64,000 nt of DNA from NCBI RefSeq assembly GCF_026870175.2, contig NZ_CP113977.2, forward strand, positions 2,790,001 to 2,854,000, read 5' to 3'. The notes under the pieces are model-generated. The model saw only the letters and a program-made list of their open reading frames with translations. It was not told the origin of the DNA and made no database searches. Positions 33,951-42,572 of this stretch are shown here, piece after piece. Source of the stretch: Flavobacterium aestivum (GTDB lineage: Bacteria > Bacteroidota > Bacteroidia > Flavobacteriales > Flavobacteriaceae). Positions within the stretch are counted from its first letter, which is position 1; each line of letters begins with the position of its first letter. The position numbers were made by a program, and so were the translations under genes.

Positions 33951-34310
33951 TCACAATCTACTCTCAAGATTTTTAATTAAACCATAAATGAGTTTTCCTA
34001 TGATGTCTAATTTTCCAATCAGTTGTTCAGATTCTTTTTCGTTGATAAAGTTTAATTCTTTGCTCAATAAAAGCAAAGTGTCAAGTTCAGATAGAGAACC
34101 TAAAGAAATATGCAAAAAATGGATAAATTCTTTTGTTCCTTTTCTGGCTGCACCTTCAGCAATATTCACTGGAATTGAAACAGAAGCTCTTCTGATTTGT
34201 GATGTTAGTCCAAATTTTTCATCTGAGGGAAACTGATTTGTAACTGAATAAATTTCTTTAACAAATTCAAAACTTTTAATCCAAGAATTCAAATTTTTAT
34301 GAGGCTTCAT
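33951..34310 (-). CDS. Four-helix-bundle protein (IVP family), antisense inside the kdp operon
   Basis: This 119-residue all-helical protein has the same family signatures as the gene at 27436: NLNSWIKSFEFVKEIYSV, FGLTSQIRRASVSIPVNIAEG and FLHISLGSLSELDTLLLLS. It belongs to the PF05635 IVP/Avd-related family and probably binds nucleic acid. It lies on the strand opposite to kdpA and kdpB and separates these two genes, which are nearly always adjacent. Repeat words flank both ends. It looks like an insertion rather than a Kdp component. Confidence 0.87.
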   Translation of the reverse strand: MKPHKNLNSWIKSFEFVKEIYSVTNQFPSDEKFGLTSQIRRASVSIPVNIAEGAARKGTKEFIHFLHISLGSLSELDTLLLLSKELNFINEKESEQLIGKLDIIGKLIYGLIKNLESRL

Positions 34311-34392
34311 ATTTATGCTTTAAATGAATATCAAATATATTCAATCGTACGACATTTCACACATAACATTTGACATTTAACCAATATAAAAA

Positions 34393-36450
34393 ATGACTAA
34401 AAAGAAATCTAATTCATTGTTTGAAGGGAAGCAGGTAAAAGCAGCATTAGTGCAGTCTTTTGTAAAGCTTAACCCAAAAACAATGTTCAAAAATCCGGTA
34501 ATGTTTACCGTAGAGATAGGGACAGCTATTATGTTTGCCGTATGTGTATCCATTTTATTTGGCTCACAGCATCAAGGTAGTTTTGTTTACAACTTCATTA
34601 TCTTCTTAATTTTATTAGCAACGCTTTTGTTTGCCAATTTTGCAGAAGCTATTGCAGAAGCCAGAGGTAAAGCACAAGCAGACAGTTTGAGAAAAACACG
34701 TGAAGAAACTCCTGCACGACAAGTTTTAGCCAATGGTGAAATTAGAAACACCAGTTCCTCTGAACTAAAGAAAGGGGATGTTTTTATTTGTGAAGCAGGA
34801 GATTTAATTGCCACCGACGGTGAAATCATTGAAGGTCTGGCTACAATAGACGAGAGTGCAATTACTGGCGAAAGTGCTCCTGTAATTCGAGAAGCGGGTG
34901 GTGATAAATCATCGGTTACTGGAGGGACAAAAGTATTATCGGATAAAATTAAGGTAATTGTAACCTCAGAACCTGGAGAAAGTTTTCTGGATAAAATGAT
35001 TGCTTTGGTTGAAGGGGCAAGCCGTCAGAAAACACCAAACGAAATTGCTTTGACGATTCTTTTGGCAGCGTTTACTTTGATATTCGTGATTGTTTGCGTC
35101 ACACTAAAACCGTTTGCGGATTTTGCAAATGCACCAATTACAATCGCAGCTTTCATTTCTCTTTTTGTATGTTTAATTCCAACCACTATTGGTGGGCTAT
35201 TATCCGCTATCGGAATTGCGGGAATGGATAGAGCATTGCGTGCTAATGTAATTACTAAATCAGGGAAAGCAGTAGAAACTGCGGGAGATATTGATGTATT
35301 GCTTTTGGATAAAACAGGAACAATTACTATTGGAAACAGAAAAGCAACTAATTTTTATCCAGCAAAAGGAATTTTGCCAGAAGATTTTATAGCATCTGCG
35401 GTATTAAGTTCACTTGCAGATGATACCCCAGAGGGAAAAAGTATAGTAGAGCTCAGTAAAGTGTTAGATGGTGATGGTAAAATAGGGTTTGATATTTCAC
35501 ATTTTACAGATAACATTTCACACACCATTAAGTTTACTGCCGAAACCAGAACCAGCGGGGTTGTTCTAAAAGATGGTACAAACATTAGAAAAGGTGCCCA
35601 AGATGCTGCAAAAAAGATTGTGCTTCAAGCGGGAAATATTTTTCCGGAAGATATAGACGAGAGAGTTATTGCAATTTCTTCAAAAGGGGGAACGCCATTA
35701 GTAGTTGTTAAAAATTGCGAAGTACAAGGCGTTATCGAATTACAGGATATTATAAAAACGGGCATGAAAGAACGTTTTGAGCGTTTGAGAAAAATGGGCG
35801 TGAAAACCGTGATGGTTACTGGTGATAATCCTTTGACAGCCAAATTTATTGCCGAAAAAGCTGGTGTTGATGATTTTATTGCCGAAGCAAAACCTGAAGA
35901 TAAGATGAATTACATCAAAAATGAGCAACAAAACGGTAAACTCGTAGCAATGATGGGTGACGGTACCAATGATGCTCCTGCACTTGCACAAGCTGATGTA
36001 GGTGTTGCGATGAACAGCGGAACCCAAGCTGCAAAAGAAGCAGGAAACATGGTCGATCTTGACAATGACCCAACTAAACTTATTGAAATTATAGAAATAG
36101 GAAAACAACTGTTGATGACAAGAGGAACGCTTACCACGTTTTCAATTGCGAATGATGTTGCCAAATACTTTGCCATTGTTCCTGCGCTTTTCATAACTGC
36201 AATTCCTGCTCTTGAAGGATTGAATATTATGCATTTGCATAGTCCGGAAAGCGCTATTTTATCAGCTGTGATTTTCAACGCGATTATCATCCCAATATTG
36301 ATTCCACTGGCATTGAAAGGAGTGGATTATAAGCCAATTGGAGCCAGTGCCATTTTAAAAAGAAATCTTTTGATCTATGGACTTGGCGGTTTGTTAGTTC
36401 CTTTTATCGGAATTAAATTAATTGATTTGGCGGTGGCGTTATTTATGTAG
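34393..36450 (+). CDS. kdpB: Potassium-transporting ATPase ATP-binding subunit KdpB
   Basis: This 685-residue P-type ATPase has the phosphorylation site D306 in [13 protein letters not shown]. It also has the actuator motif TGESAPV, the hinge [31 protein letters not shown] and [22 protein letters not shown]. It hydrolyses ATP to drive KdpA-mediated K+ uptake. The sequence is complete. It is separated from kdpA by the IVP insertion and from kdpC by an inverted repeat. Confidence 0.98.
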   Translation: MTKKKSNSLFEGKQVKAALVQSFVKLNPKTMFKNPVMFTVEIGTAIMFAVCVSILFGSQHQGSFVYNFIIFLILLATLLFANFAEAIAEARGKAQADSLRKTREETPARQVLANGEIRNTSSSELKKGDVFICEAGDLIATDGEIIEGLATIDESAITGESAPVIREAGGDKSSVTGGTKVLSDKIKVIVTSEPGESFLDKMIALVEGASRQKTPNEIALTILLAAFTLIFVIVCVTLKPFADFANAPITIAAFISLFVCLIPTTIGGLLSAIGIAGMDRALRANVITKSGKAVETAGDIDVLLLDKTGTITIGNRKATNFYPAKGILPEDFIASAVLSSLADDTPEGKSIVELSKVLDGDGKIGFDISHFTDNISHTIKFTAETRTSGVVLKDGTNIRKGAQDAAKKIVLQAGNIFPEDIDERVIAISSKGGTPLVVVKNCEVQGVIELQDIIKTGMKERFERLRKMGVKTVMVTGDNPLTAKFIAEKAGVDDFIAEAKPEDKMNYIKNEQQNGKLVAMMGDGTNDAPALAQADVGVAMNSGTQAAKEAGNMVDLDNDPTKLIEIIEIGKQLLMTRGTLTTFSIANDVAKYFAIVPALFITAIPALEGLNIMHLHSPESAILSAVIFNAIIIPILIPLALKGVDYKPIGASAILKRNLLIYGLGGLLVPFIGIKLIDLAVALFM

Positions 36451-36458
36451 TAAAAAAA

Positions 36459-36534
36459 GGTTCTGAGATGCTAAGAATCTAAGTTCCTAGAGTTTTGCTT
36501 TTTAAAAGTCTTAGAATCTTAGTGACTTAGAACC
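36459..36534. repeat. CTAAGAATCTAAG-type inverted repeat between kdpB and kdpC
   Basis: A 25-bp imperfect inverted repeat pairs 36459-36483 (GGTTCTGAGATGCTAAGAAT...) with 36510-36534, about 20 of 25 positions matching. The words CTAAGAATCT and CTTAGAATCTTAG recur in the spacer at 48627-48800. Confidence 0.8.
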
Positions 36535-36556
36535 TAAATAAAAAAATAAACAAAAA

Positions 36557-37111
36557 ATGAAAAATATATTTTCAATATTAAAATTTACTTTTTTAGTAGT
36601 AATTTTATTCGCAATCATTTATCCTTTAGCGATATATGGAATTGCACAGTTTGCTCCAAATAATGGAAAAGGAGAAATTATTTCTGTAAACGGCAAAGTA
36701 GTAGGATACCAAAAGATTGGTCAAAAATTTGATAAGGCAAATTATTTTTGGGGACGACCATCGGCTGTGGATTATAATGCAGCAGGAAGTGGAGGTAGTA
36801 ATAAAGGTGCGAGTAATCCAGATTATTTGGCTTTGGTTCAAAAAAGAATAGATACGTTTTTGATTGTACATCCGTATTTGAAAAAATCGGATATTCCTGC
36901 TGATATTGTAACTGCCTCAGCGAGTGGTTTAGATCCGAATATTTCACCACAAGCTGCTTTGATTCAGGTGAAAAGAGTAGCGAAAATTAGAAACCTGTCC
37001 GAAGATAAAGTAAAAGAATTGGTAGAAACCAAAATTAATAAACCCGTTTTGATGGGGACTTCAACCGTAAATGTTTTAGAGTTGAATGTTGCTTTGGATG
37101 AATTGAAATAA
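36557..37111 (+). CDS. kdpC: Potassium-transporting ATPase subunit KdpC
   Basis: This 184-residue subunit has one N-terminal membrane helix (FLVVILFAIIYPLAIYGIAQF) and a periplasmic domain. Typical blocks are FWGRPSAVDYNAAGSGGSNKG, IPADIVTASASGLDPNISPQAA and VNVLELNVALDEL. KdpC assists K+ binding and nucleotide affinity in KdpFABC. Length is usual. Two dispersed repeat elements follow before the porin gene. Confidence 0.97.
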   Translation: MKNIFSILKFTFLVVILFAIIYPLAIYGIAQFAPNNGKGEIISVNGKVVGYQKIGQKFDKANYFWGRPSAVDYNAAGSGGSNKGASNPDYLALVQKRIDTFLIVHPYLKKSDIPADIVTASASGLDPNISPQAALIQVKRVAKIRNLSEDKVKELVETKINKPVLMGTSTVNVLELNVALDELK

Positions 37112-37150
37112 AATGTAATTTTTAATAATAAGAACTATAGAATCGAGATG

Positions 37151-37233
37151 CCCTAGCCCAGATAGTAGTGGAAATCCTTTTGTGTTCGCTTTTTCTGCGG
37201 ACACAAAAGATTGCAACGAATAGCTGGATTAGC
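37151..37233. repeat. Structured dispersed element (CCCTAGCCCAGAT ... TGGATTAGC type)
   Basis: A central hairpin pairs 37177-37189 (CTTTTGTGTTCGC) with 37197-37209 (12 of 13). An outer stem pairs CTA..CCAG (37153-37161) with CTGG..TAG (37224-37232). From memory, this layout recurs in many Flavobacterium genomes with a changing central hairpin. It might be a non-coding RNA of the Flavo-1 kind or a small mobile element; I cannot decide from one copy. Confidence 0.55.
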
Positions 37234-37253
37234 TTCAAATATAAATAATGAGG

Positions 37254-37281
37254 ATGAGATTGCTTCGCCCTCGTAATGACA
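37254..37281. repeat. GAGATTGCTTCG...CTCGTAATGAC dispersed repeat
   Basis: The sequence GAGATTGCTTCG-CCCTCGTAATGAC matches the widely dispersed bacterial repeat usually seen as GTCATTGCGAGGNACGAAGCAATCTC on the other strand. It overlaps an in-frame ATG at 37276, which is therefore probably not the porin start. Confidence 0.6.
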
Positions 37282-37287
37282 AATAAA

Positions 37288-38364
37288 ATGAAAAAAATAT
37301 TAGTTACAGCTTTAATAGCTTTCGGATTTACAACAATTAATGCGCAGGAAGAGTCCAAAAGTCCCGTTACGTTTTCGGGTTATATAGAGCCTTATTACAG
37401 TTATGATTTTGGAAAACCTGATAATCATACCAAGCCCGGTTTTATTTATAATTACAACCGCTCTAATGAAGTGAATTTGAATTTGGGGATGGCCAAAGTG
37501 AATTATACCAAGGAGAATGTTCGTGGAAATTTGGCTTTAATGACAGGGACATACGCTCAATACAACATGGCTGCGGAGCAAGATTTGTTGAGGTATATTT
37601 ATGAAGCCAATGTAGGTGTTAAAATTTCTAAAGAGTATAATCTTTGGGTTGATGCGGGAGTTATGCCTTCGCGTATTGGTTTTGAGAGTGCGATAGGCAA
37701 GGATTGTATGACTTTGACAAGAAGTATTGGAGCTGAAAATTCGCCTTATTATGAAACAGGTGTAAAAGTTGGATATACCTCTACGTCTGAAAAATGGTAT
37801 CTGGCTGCTATGTATCTGAACGGTTGGCAACGTATACAAAGGGTAGATGGCAATCAAACTCCGGCTTTTGGGACTCAAGTTATTTATAAACCAACGGGAG
37901 CTGTTGCTTTGAATTGGAGCACTTATGTTGGGAACGAGCAACCAGATATAGACAAAAAATGGCGTTATTTTAATGATTTTCATGGGCAATTTAAATTGAC
38001 TAATAAGACAAGTATAATTGCAGGTTTTGATATTGGAGCGCAACAATCCGCTAAGGGGAGTAGCAAGTATGATGTTTGGTATACTCCAGCGGCAATTGTG
38101 CAATATAGACCAACAACAAAAATTCAATTGGCGGCTAGAGGTGAATATTATCAAGATGAAAAAGGAGTGATTATTGCAACTGGAACACCCAACGGTTTTA
38201 AGACATATGGTTTTTCAGCAAATTTTGATTACTTACCAGTAAATAATGTAATGTTTAGGATAGAAGCTAGAACTTTGAATAGCAAGGATGATATTTTTCT
38301 GAAAGACAATAATCCAACAGATAGCGAAGTATTTATCACTACATCTCTGGCTATATCAATTTAA
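37288..38364 (+). CDS. Outer-membrane porin (OmpL-like beta-barrel), kdp-linked
   Basis: This 358-residue protein (from ATG 37288) has a clear signal peptide MKKILVTALIAFGFTTINAQ. It is then a continuous alternating-strand barrel, from VTFSGYIEPYYSYDFGKP to VFITTSLAISI, fitting the beta-barrel porin-2 family. An ATG 12 bp upstream falls in a dispersed repeat and gives a worse signal peptide. Porins of this family often sit with kdp genes in Bacteroidota, suggesting K+ passage through the outer membrane; that role is inference. Confidence 0.82.
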   Translation: MKKILVTALIAFGFTTINAQEESKSPVTFSGYIEPYYSYDFGKPDNHTKPGFIYNYNRSNEVNLNLGMAKVNYTKENVRGNLALMTGTYAQYNMAAEQDLLRYIYEANVGVKISKEYNLWVDAGVMPSRIGFESAIGKDCMTLTRSIGAENSPYYETGVKVGYTSTSEKWYLAAMYLNGWQRIQRVDGNQTPAFGTQVIYKPTGAVALNWSTYVGNEQPDIDKKWRYFNDFHGQFKLTNKTSIIAGFDIGAQQSAKGSSKYDVWYTPAAIVQYRPTTKIQLAARGEYYQDEKGVIIATGTPNGFKTYGFSANFDYLPVNNVMFRIEARTLNSKDDIFLKDNNPTDSEVFITTSLAISI

Positions 38365-38367
38365 AAA

Positions 38368-38466
38368 AAGGGAGATGTAAAATGTAGAATGTAAGATGTA
38401 AGATGTGAAATGTAAAATGTCGTTGATATATAAACACTTTACTTTTGCATCTCACATTTTTTACAC
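38368..38466. repeat. ATGTAAAATGTAGAATGTAAG block with complementary right arm
   Basis: The left part repeats ATGTAAAATGT, AGAATGTAAGATGTAAG and ATGTGAAATGTAAAATG (38371-38420). The right part has TTTACTTTTGCATCTCACATTTTTTACAC, partly complementary. It separates the porin from kdpD and has the same style as the blocks at 31826 and 33771. Confidence 0.8.
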
Positions 38467-38475
38467 AATTAAAAT

Positions 38476-39603
38476 ATGGACAACGGAAAAGAAAATAATG
38501 TCAAACACTTTCTTGATTTAATTCAAAAATCACGTAGGGGGAAGTTTAAAGTCTACATTGGAATGAGTGCCGGTGTGGGCAAAACTTTTCGTATGCTACA
38601 GGAAGCTCATACATTATTGCGTAATGGAATCGATGTAAAAATTGGTTACATTGAGACCCATAATCGTAAGGAAACACAGGATTTGATAGAAGGCTTGCCT
38701 ATTATTCCTAGGAGAACACTTTTTTACAAAGGAAAGCAACTGGAGGAAATGGATTTGCAAGCTATCATTAATTTGCGCCCCGAAGTTGTTATTGTAGATG
38801 AGCTGGCTCATACCAATATTGAGGGTAGTAAAAATGAAAAGCGTTGGCAAGATGTTTTGGAAATTTTAGAAGCTGGAATCAACGTGATTTCGGCAGTTAA
38901 TATTCAGCATATTGAGAGTTTAAATGAAAGTGTAAAACAAATCTCCAATGTTGATGTCAAGGAAAGAGTTCCTGATAATGTCTTGCGGTTGGCTGATGAG
39001 GTTGTCAATATTGATTTAACCGCCGATGAACTCATCACAAGATTGAAAGAAGGGAAGATTTACACAGCCGATAAAATTCAGACTGCCTTGGGGAATTTTT
39101 TTAAGTCTGACCAAATTTTGCAATTACGGGAATTGGCCTTGAGAGAAGTAGCCAGCCAGGTTGTTCGAAAAGTAGAGAGTGAAATTCCTAAGAATCATGC
39201 TTTGCGACATGAAAAATTACTGGCCTGCATAAGCAGTAATGACAGAACTGCCAAAATTGTGATTCGAAAAACAGCACGATTAGCCAGCTATTATAATAGT
39301 GATTGGTATGTTTTGTATGTAGAAACTCCGAAAGAAAGTCCAGATAAAATACCACTTGACAAACAACGTTATTTGATTAATAATTTTAAATTGGCAACCC
39401 AATTAGGAGCCGAAGTGATTAAAATCGAAGATAAAAATATTACGGATGGTATACTCAAAACTGTAGGGCAGAAACAAATTACAACGGTTTGTATAGGGAA
39501 GCCACATTTTAATTTGTTTAAAGTAATTTTGTCTACTACTATATTTAATAAATTATTAAAGAATCTTTCATTATCTAATATTGACCTTGTAATTTTATCA
39601 TAA
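38476..39603 (+). CDS. kdpD: KdpD N-terminal sensor protein without kinase domain
   Basis: This 375-residue protein contains the KdpD domain (about 20-230) with the Walker A-like GMSAGVGKTFRML. Also present are IGYIETHNRKET, EVVIVDELAHTNIEGSKNEKRW and VISAVNIQHIESLNE, then a universal-stress-protein domain (about 250-375). E. coli KdpD continues into four membrane helices, GAF and a kinase; all are absent here. The frame ends cleanly, 35 bp before a separate histidine kinase. It likely works as a cytosolic input module (K+ or c-di-AMP sensing in homologues) acting on that kinase. Confidence 0.93.
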   Translation: MDNGKENNVKHFLDLIQKSRRGKFKVYIGMSAGVGKTFRMLQEAHTLLRNGIDVKIGYIETHNRKETQDLIEGLPIIPRRTLFYKGKQLEEMDLQAIINLRPEVVIVDELAHTNIEGSKNEKRWQDVLEILEAGINVISAVNIQHIESLNESVKQISNVDVKERVPDNVLRLADEVVNIDLTADELITRLKEGKIYTADKIQTALGNFFKSDQILQLRELALREVASQVVRKVESEIPKNHALRHEKLLACISSNDRTAKIVIRKTARLASYYNSDWYVLYVETPKESPDKIPLDKQRYLINNFKLATQLGAEVIKIEDKNITDGILKTVGQKQITTVCIGKPHFNLFKVILSTTIFNKLLKNLSLSNIDLVILS

Positions 39604-39638
39604 AATAAAATTGCCATGATTACAAAAAGCATCTTCAT

Positions 39639-41375
39639 ATGAAAATCAAGACTAAATTAAACCTGAGTGTCGGATTGTTATTTTTACTGATAATAATCCT
39701 CACGTTGGTGAGTGCTTTTTATGTTTTTATGATAAAAAAAGACACTGAAAACATACTGAAAGCCAATTATAATACATTGGAATATTCTCGAAACATGTTA
39801 CTTTCATTAGACAAAATAAATAACGATGAAAGAAACGCAATAGCTGTTTTTGAAACCAATCTGAATAAACAAAATAAGAATGTAACCGAAGTTGGGGAAG
39901 ATAATGCAACCCTAAATCTGCAGAAAAGTTTTAATGCTCTGAAAACAAAAAGCACAGATGAAGCATTAAAAAGTCAAATTCGACAAGATATTTTTGAAAT
40001 TATGAAGTTGAATATGATGGCCATCAAACAAAAAAGTGATGTTGCTAAACATACTGCCGAAACTGCCAATTTATGGATTGCCATTACGGGAGCACTTTGC
40101 TTTTTGATAGCTTTTAATTTATTGGTTAATTTACCCAATAACATTGCTAATCCAATCAAGGAACTAACAGAGAGTATCAAGGAAATTGCCAATAAAAATT
40201 ATTCTGAACGCGTACATTTTATGAGCCATAACGAATTTGGAGATTTGGCAAAATCATTCAATACAATGGCGCAAAAATTAGAAGAGTATCATGATAGCAA
40301 TCTCTATAAATTATTGTTTGAAAAGAAAAGATTAGAAACTTTAATAAACAATATGCATGATCCCATTATTGGGCTGGATAATCAAGGAATGATTTTGTTT
40401 GTCAATGATGAAGCATTGAAAATTATTGGAATGAAATCCGAGGATGTGATTGGAAAAATGGCCTCAACGATAGCATTGACAAATGATTTGATGAAATCAT
40501 TAATTGTAAAAAGCCTTGAAAATGAGTCCAAAATTGCGATACGAAAAACACTTCCGATGAAAATTTTTGCTGATGAAAAAGAAAGTTATTTTGAGAAGGA
40601 AAATGTAAATATAACTATTCAGCCTACAGGTGAAGATCAAACGATTGATATAGGAGATGTAATTATTTTAAGAAATATTACACCTTTCAAGGAATTGGAT
40701 TTTGCCAAAACAAATTTTATTGCCACAATTTCACATGAATTAAAAACACCTATAGCGTCTATGAAATTCAGTTTGCAATTATTAGAAAAAGAGCAAACCG
40801 GAATCTTAAATGAAGAACAAAATCATTTGATTGACAGTATTAAGGATGATAGTGAGCGTTTATTGAAAATTACTGGCGAATTGCTAGAACTATCGCAAGT
40901 AGAAACAGGAAACATACAATTGAATATTGAGAAAAGCAATCCTTATGAGATTGTGCATTATGCCACGGAAGCCGTAAAAATGCAAGCTGAACAAAAACAC
41001 ATTGAGTTGTTTGTTGATGCAGATGAAAATCTTCCGAATATAAAAGCTGATAGCGAAAAAACAGTTTGGGTACTGATCAATTTTCTGACCAATGCCATTC
41101 GGTATTCATCTGAAAAAAGCACTATAACAGTAAAATTGAAAAGCGACAATCATCAGGTTTCATTTGTTGTGATTGATACCGGAAAAGGAATCGATAATCG
41201 CTATATAACCAAAGTTTTTGATAAATATTTTCAAATTCCGGGAAGCAACAAAACTGGTACTGGGCTAGGATTAGCGATATCCAAAGAATTTATAGAAGCT
41301 CAAGGAGGAACAATTGGCGTTGAAAGCAAATTGGGCTTGGGGAGTACTTTTTATTTTAAATTAATTGAGGTGTAA
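39639..41375 (+). CDS. Membrane histidine kinase paired with split KdpD
   Basis: This 578-residue kinase has a first membrane helix (about 8-28) and a helical periplasmic sensor (30-140). The second membrane helix (about 145-165), HAMP (166-218) and PAS (228-340) follow. The HisKA domain has H366 in TISHELKTPIASMKF, and the HATPase ends TGTGLGLAISKEFIEAQGG. It follows the N-terminal-only KdpD by 35 bp, and the likely partner regulator is the sigma-54 activator at 28970. Its first 168 residues have a truncated paralogue at 30415-30924. It probably governs kdp expression. Confidence 0.93.
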   Translation: MKIKTKLNLSVGLLFLLIIILTLVSAFYVFMIKKDTENILKANYNTLEYSRNMLLSLDKINNDERNAIAVFETNLNKQNKNVTEVGEDNATLNLQKSFNALKTKSTDEALKSQIRQDIFEIMKLNMMAIKQKSDVAKHTAETANLWIAITGALCFLIAFNLLVNLPNNIANPIKELTESIKEIANKNYSERVHFMSHNEFGDLAKSFNTMAQKLEEYHDSNLYKLLFEKKRLETLINNMHDPIIGLDNQGMILFVNDEALKIIGMKSEDVIGKMASTIALTNDLMKSLIVKSLENESKIAIRKTLPMKIFADEKESYFEKENVNITIQPTGEDQTIDIGDVIILRNITPFKELDFAKTNFIATISHELKTPIASMKFSLQLLEKEQTGILNEEQNHLIDSIKDDSERLLKITGELLELSQVETGNIQLNIEKSNPYEIVHYATEAVKMQAEQKHIELFVDADENLPNIKADSEKTVWVLINFLTNAIRYSSEKSTITVKLKSDNHQVSFVVIDTGKGIDNRYITKVFDKYFQIPGSNKTGTGLGLAISKEFIEAQGGTIGVESKLGLGSTFYFKLIEV

Positions 41376-41516
41376 TTTTTTTTCTGATTCATACTGTGCA
41401 TGATTTAGGTAGGGATTTTACAAAGTCTATTTAGAACTTACATTGAGTTAATATTCATTAGGGATTCTTAATGATTTAACAATTTAAGCTTAAAATCTCT
41501 AAAGCTTTGTTGCAAT

Positions 41517-41524
41517 TATATTTG
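41517..41524 (+). promoter_or_regulatory. Candidate -7 box (TATATTTG) of the phosphatase gene
   Basis: TATATTTG matches TAnnTTTG and lies 28 bp before the start at 41553, the right distance for a short leader. A TTG at the ideal -33 spacing is missing. Confidence 0.45.
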
Positions 41525-41552
41525 CCAACATATTTAAAAACCTAAATTTAAA

Positions 41553-42434
41553 ATGAAAAAAAATCTACAAAAACTTTTTTATGTTGCTTTGCTTGGGTTT
41601 GCAACCTTTTCTAATTCCTCATGCAGTAATAATGACGAAGAAACAGTAACCGTACCTTATGCCACTGATGAAAACCTTGTTGCTTTAAAAGGAGAAGACA
41701 ATATGCGTGATCTTGGAGGCTATGTTGGGGCTGATAGTAAGCGAATTTTATACCACAAATTATTTCGCTCAGGAGAGCTTTCTACATTAACAGCTGCCGA
41801 TTTAGAACATTTGACTTCTAAAGAGATATATCAAATTATCGATTTAAGGACTACTACGGAACGTACAGAGAAACCAGATGTTACAATAAAAGGGACTGTT
41901 CATTATGAACTTTCTTTATTGGATGAGAGTAATTCATTGACGAGTGGTGGTGCTACGAGCTCAAATAGTGTAATGGGGTTAATTCTTTCCGGAAAAGTGA
42001 AAGCGGAAGAGATAATGATTCCAGCTTACGCAGTAGATGATATTAAAATTGCACAATGGACAAAAATATTTGACTTATTGGAATCTGGGCAAACGACACT
42101 TTGGCATTGTACTGCTGGTAAAGACAGAGCAGGAATGACTAGTGCTTTAGTACTTTATTCGTTGGGTGTTGACAAAAAAGTTATCATCGAAGATTTTATG
42201 AAGTCCAATGATTATCTTGCTACAAGTAATAATCAGACAATTGCTTATATTAATGCTCAATATGGAGTTGCAGGTATGGGCGAAAAATTAATACCATTAT
42301 TAGGGGTTAAAGAAGTTTACATAACTACTTTTTTAAATGAAATTGAAACTAAATATGGAAGTGTAGATAACTTCCTTACTAAAATCATTAAAGTAGATAC
42401 CGCTAAAATGAGACAGAATTTTCTTGAAAAGTAA
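41553..42434 (+). CDS. Tyrosine-phosphatase-like lipoprotein (Y_phosphatase3 family)
   Basis: This 293-residue protein has a lipoprotein signal (C24 in FSNSSCSNN). Its phosphatase domain has RDLGGYVGADSKRILYHKLFRSGEL at the front. The P-loop is C186-TAGKDR (HCTAGKDRAG), with the catalytic cysteine and arginine intact. The family includes dual-specificity and phosphoinositide phosphatases such as MptpB-like enzymes. Export and lipidation imply a periplasmic or surface site, so the substrate may be an exogenous phosphoester. It is monocistronic with a strong terminator. Confidence 0.88.
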   Translation: MKKNLQKLFYVALLGFATFSNSSCSNNDEETVTVPYATDENLVALKGEDNMRDLGGYVGADSKRILYHKLFRSGELSTLTAADLEHLTSKEIYQIIDLRTTTERTEKPDVTIKGTVHYELSLLDESNSLTSGGATSSNSVMGLILSGKVKAEEIMIPAYAVDDIKIAQWTKIFDLLESGQTTLWHCTAGKDRAGMTSALVLYSLGVDKKVIIEDFMKSNDYLATSNNQTIAYINAQYGVAGMGEKLIPLLGVKEVYITTFLNEIETKYGSVDNFLTKIIKVDTAKMRQNFLEK

Positions 42435-42461
42435 TAAGATGGATTAACTTATCATTAATAA

Positions 42462-42497
42462 CAAAGAAAAGCCTGGTGTATGCCAGGCTTTTCTTTG
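42462..42497. terminator. Strong terminator after the phosphatase gene
   Basis: A 15-bp perfect stem (CAAAGAAAAGCCTGG at 42462-42476 with 42483-42497) has a 6-nt loop. It lies 27 bp after the phosphatase stop and may also serve the convergent L-serine dehydratase gene. Confidence 0.9.
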
Positions 42498-42572
42498 TTA
42501 AAAGTTTTAATTTGTTCAAACTTTATTTTAAATCAGATTGATAATTTTGTAGAATATTAAATTAAAATATGC

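Noticed and set aside
27436..34310. rRNA intervening sequence containing the IVP genes
   Set aside because: No 23S rRNA sequence surrounds either IVP gene; both lie between protein genes.
37276..37287. Upstream ATG as the porin start
   Set aside because: It falls inside a dispersed repeat (CGTAATGAC), and starting at 37288 gives a clean signal peptide.
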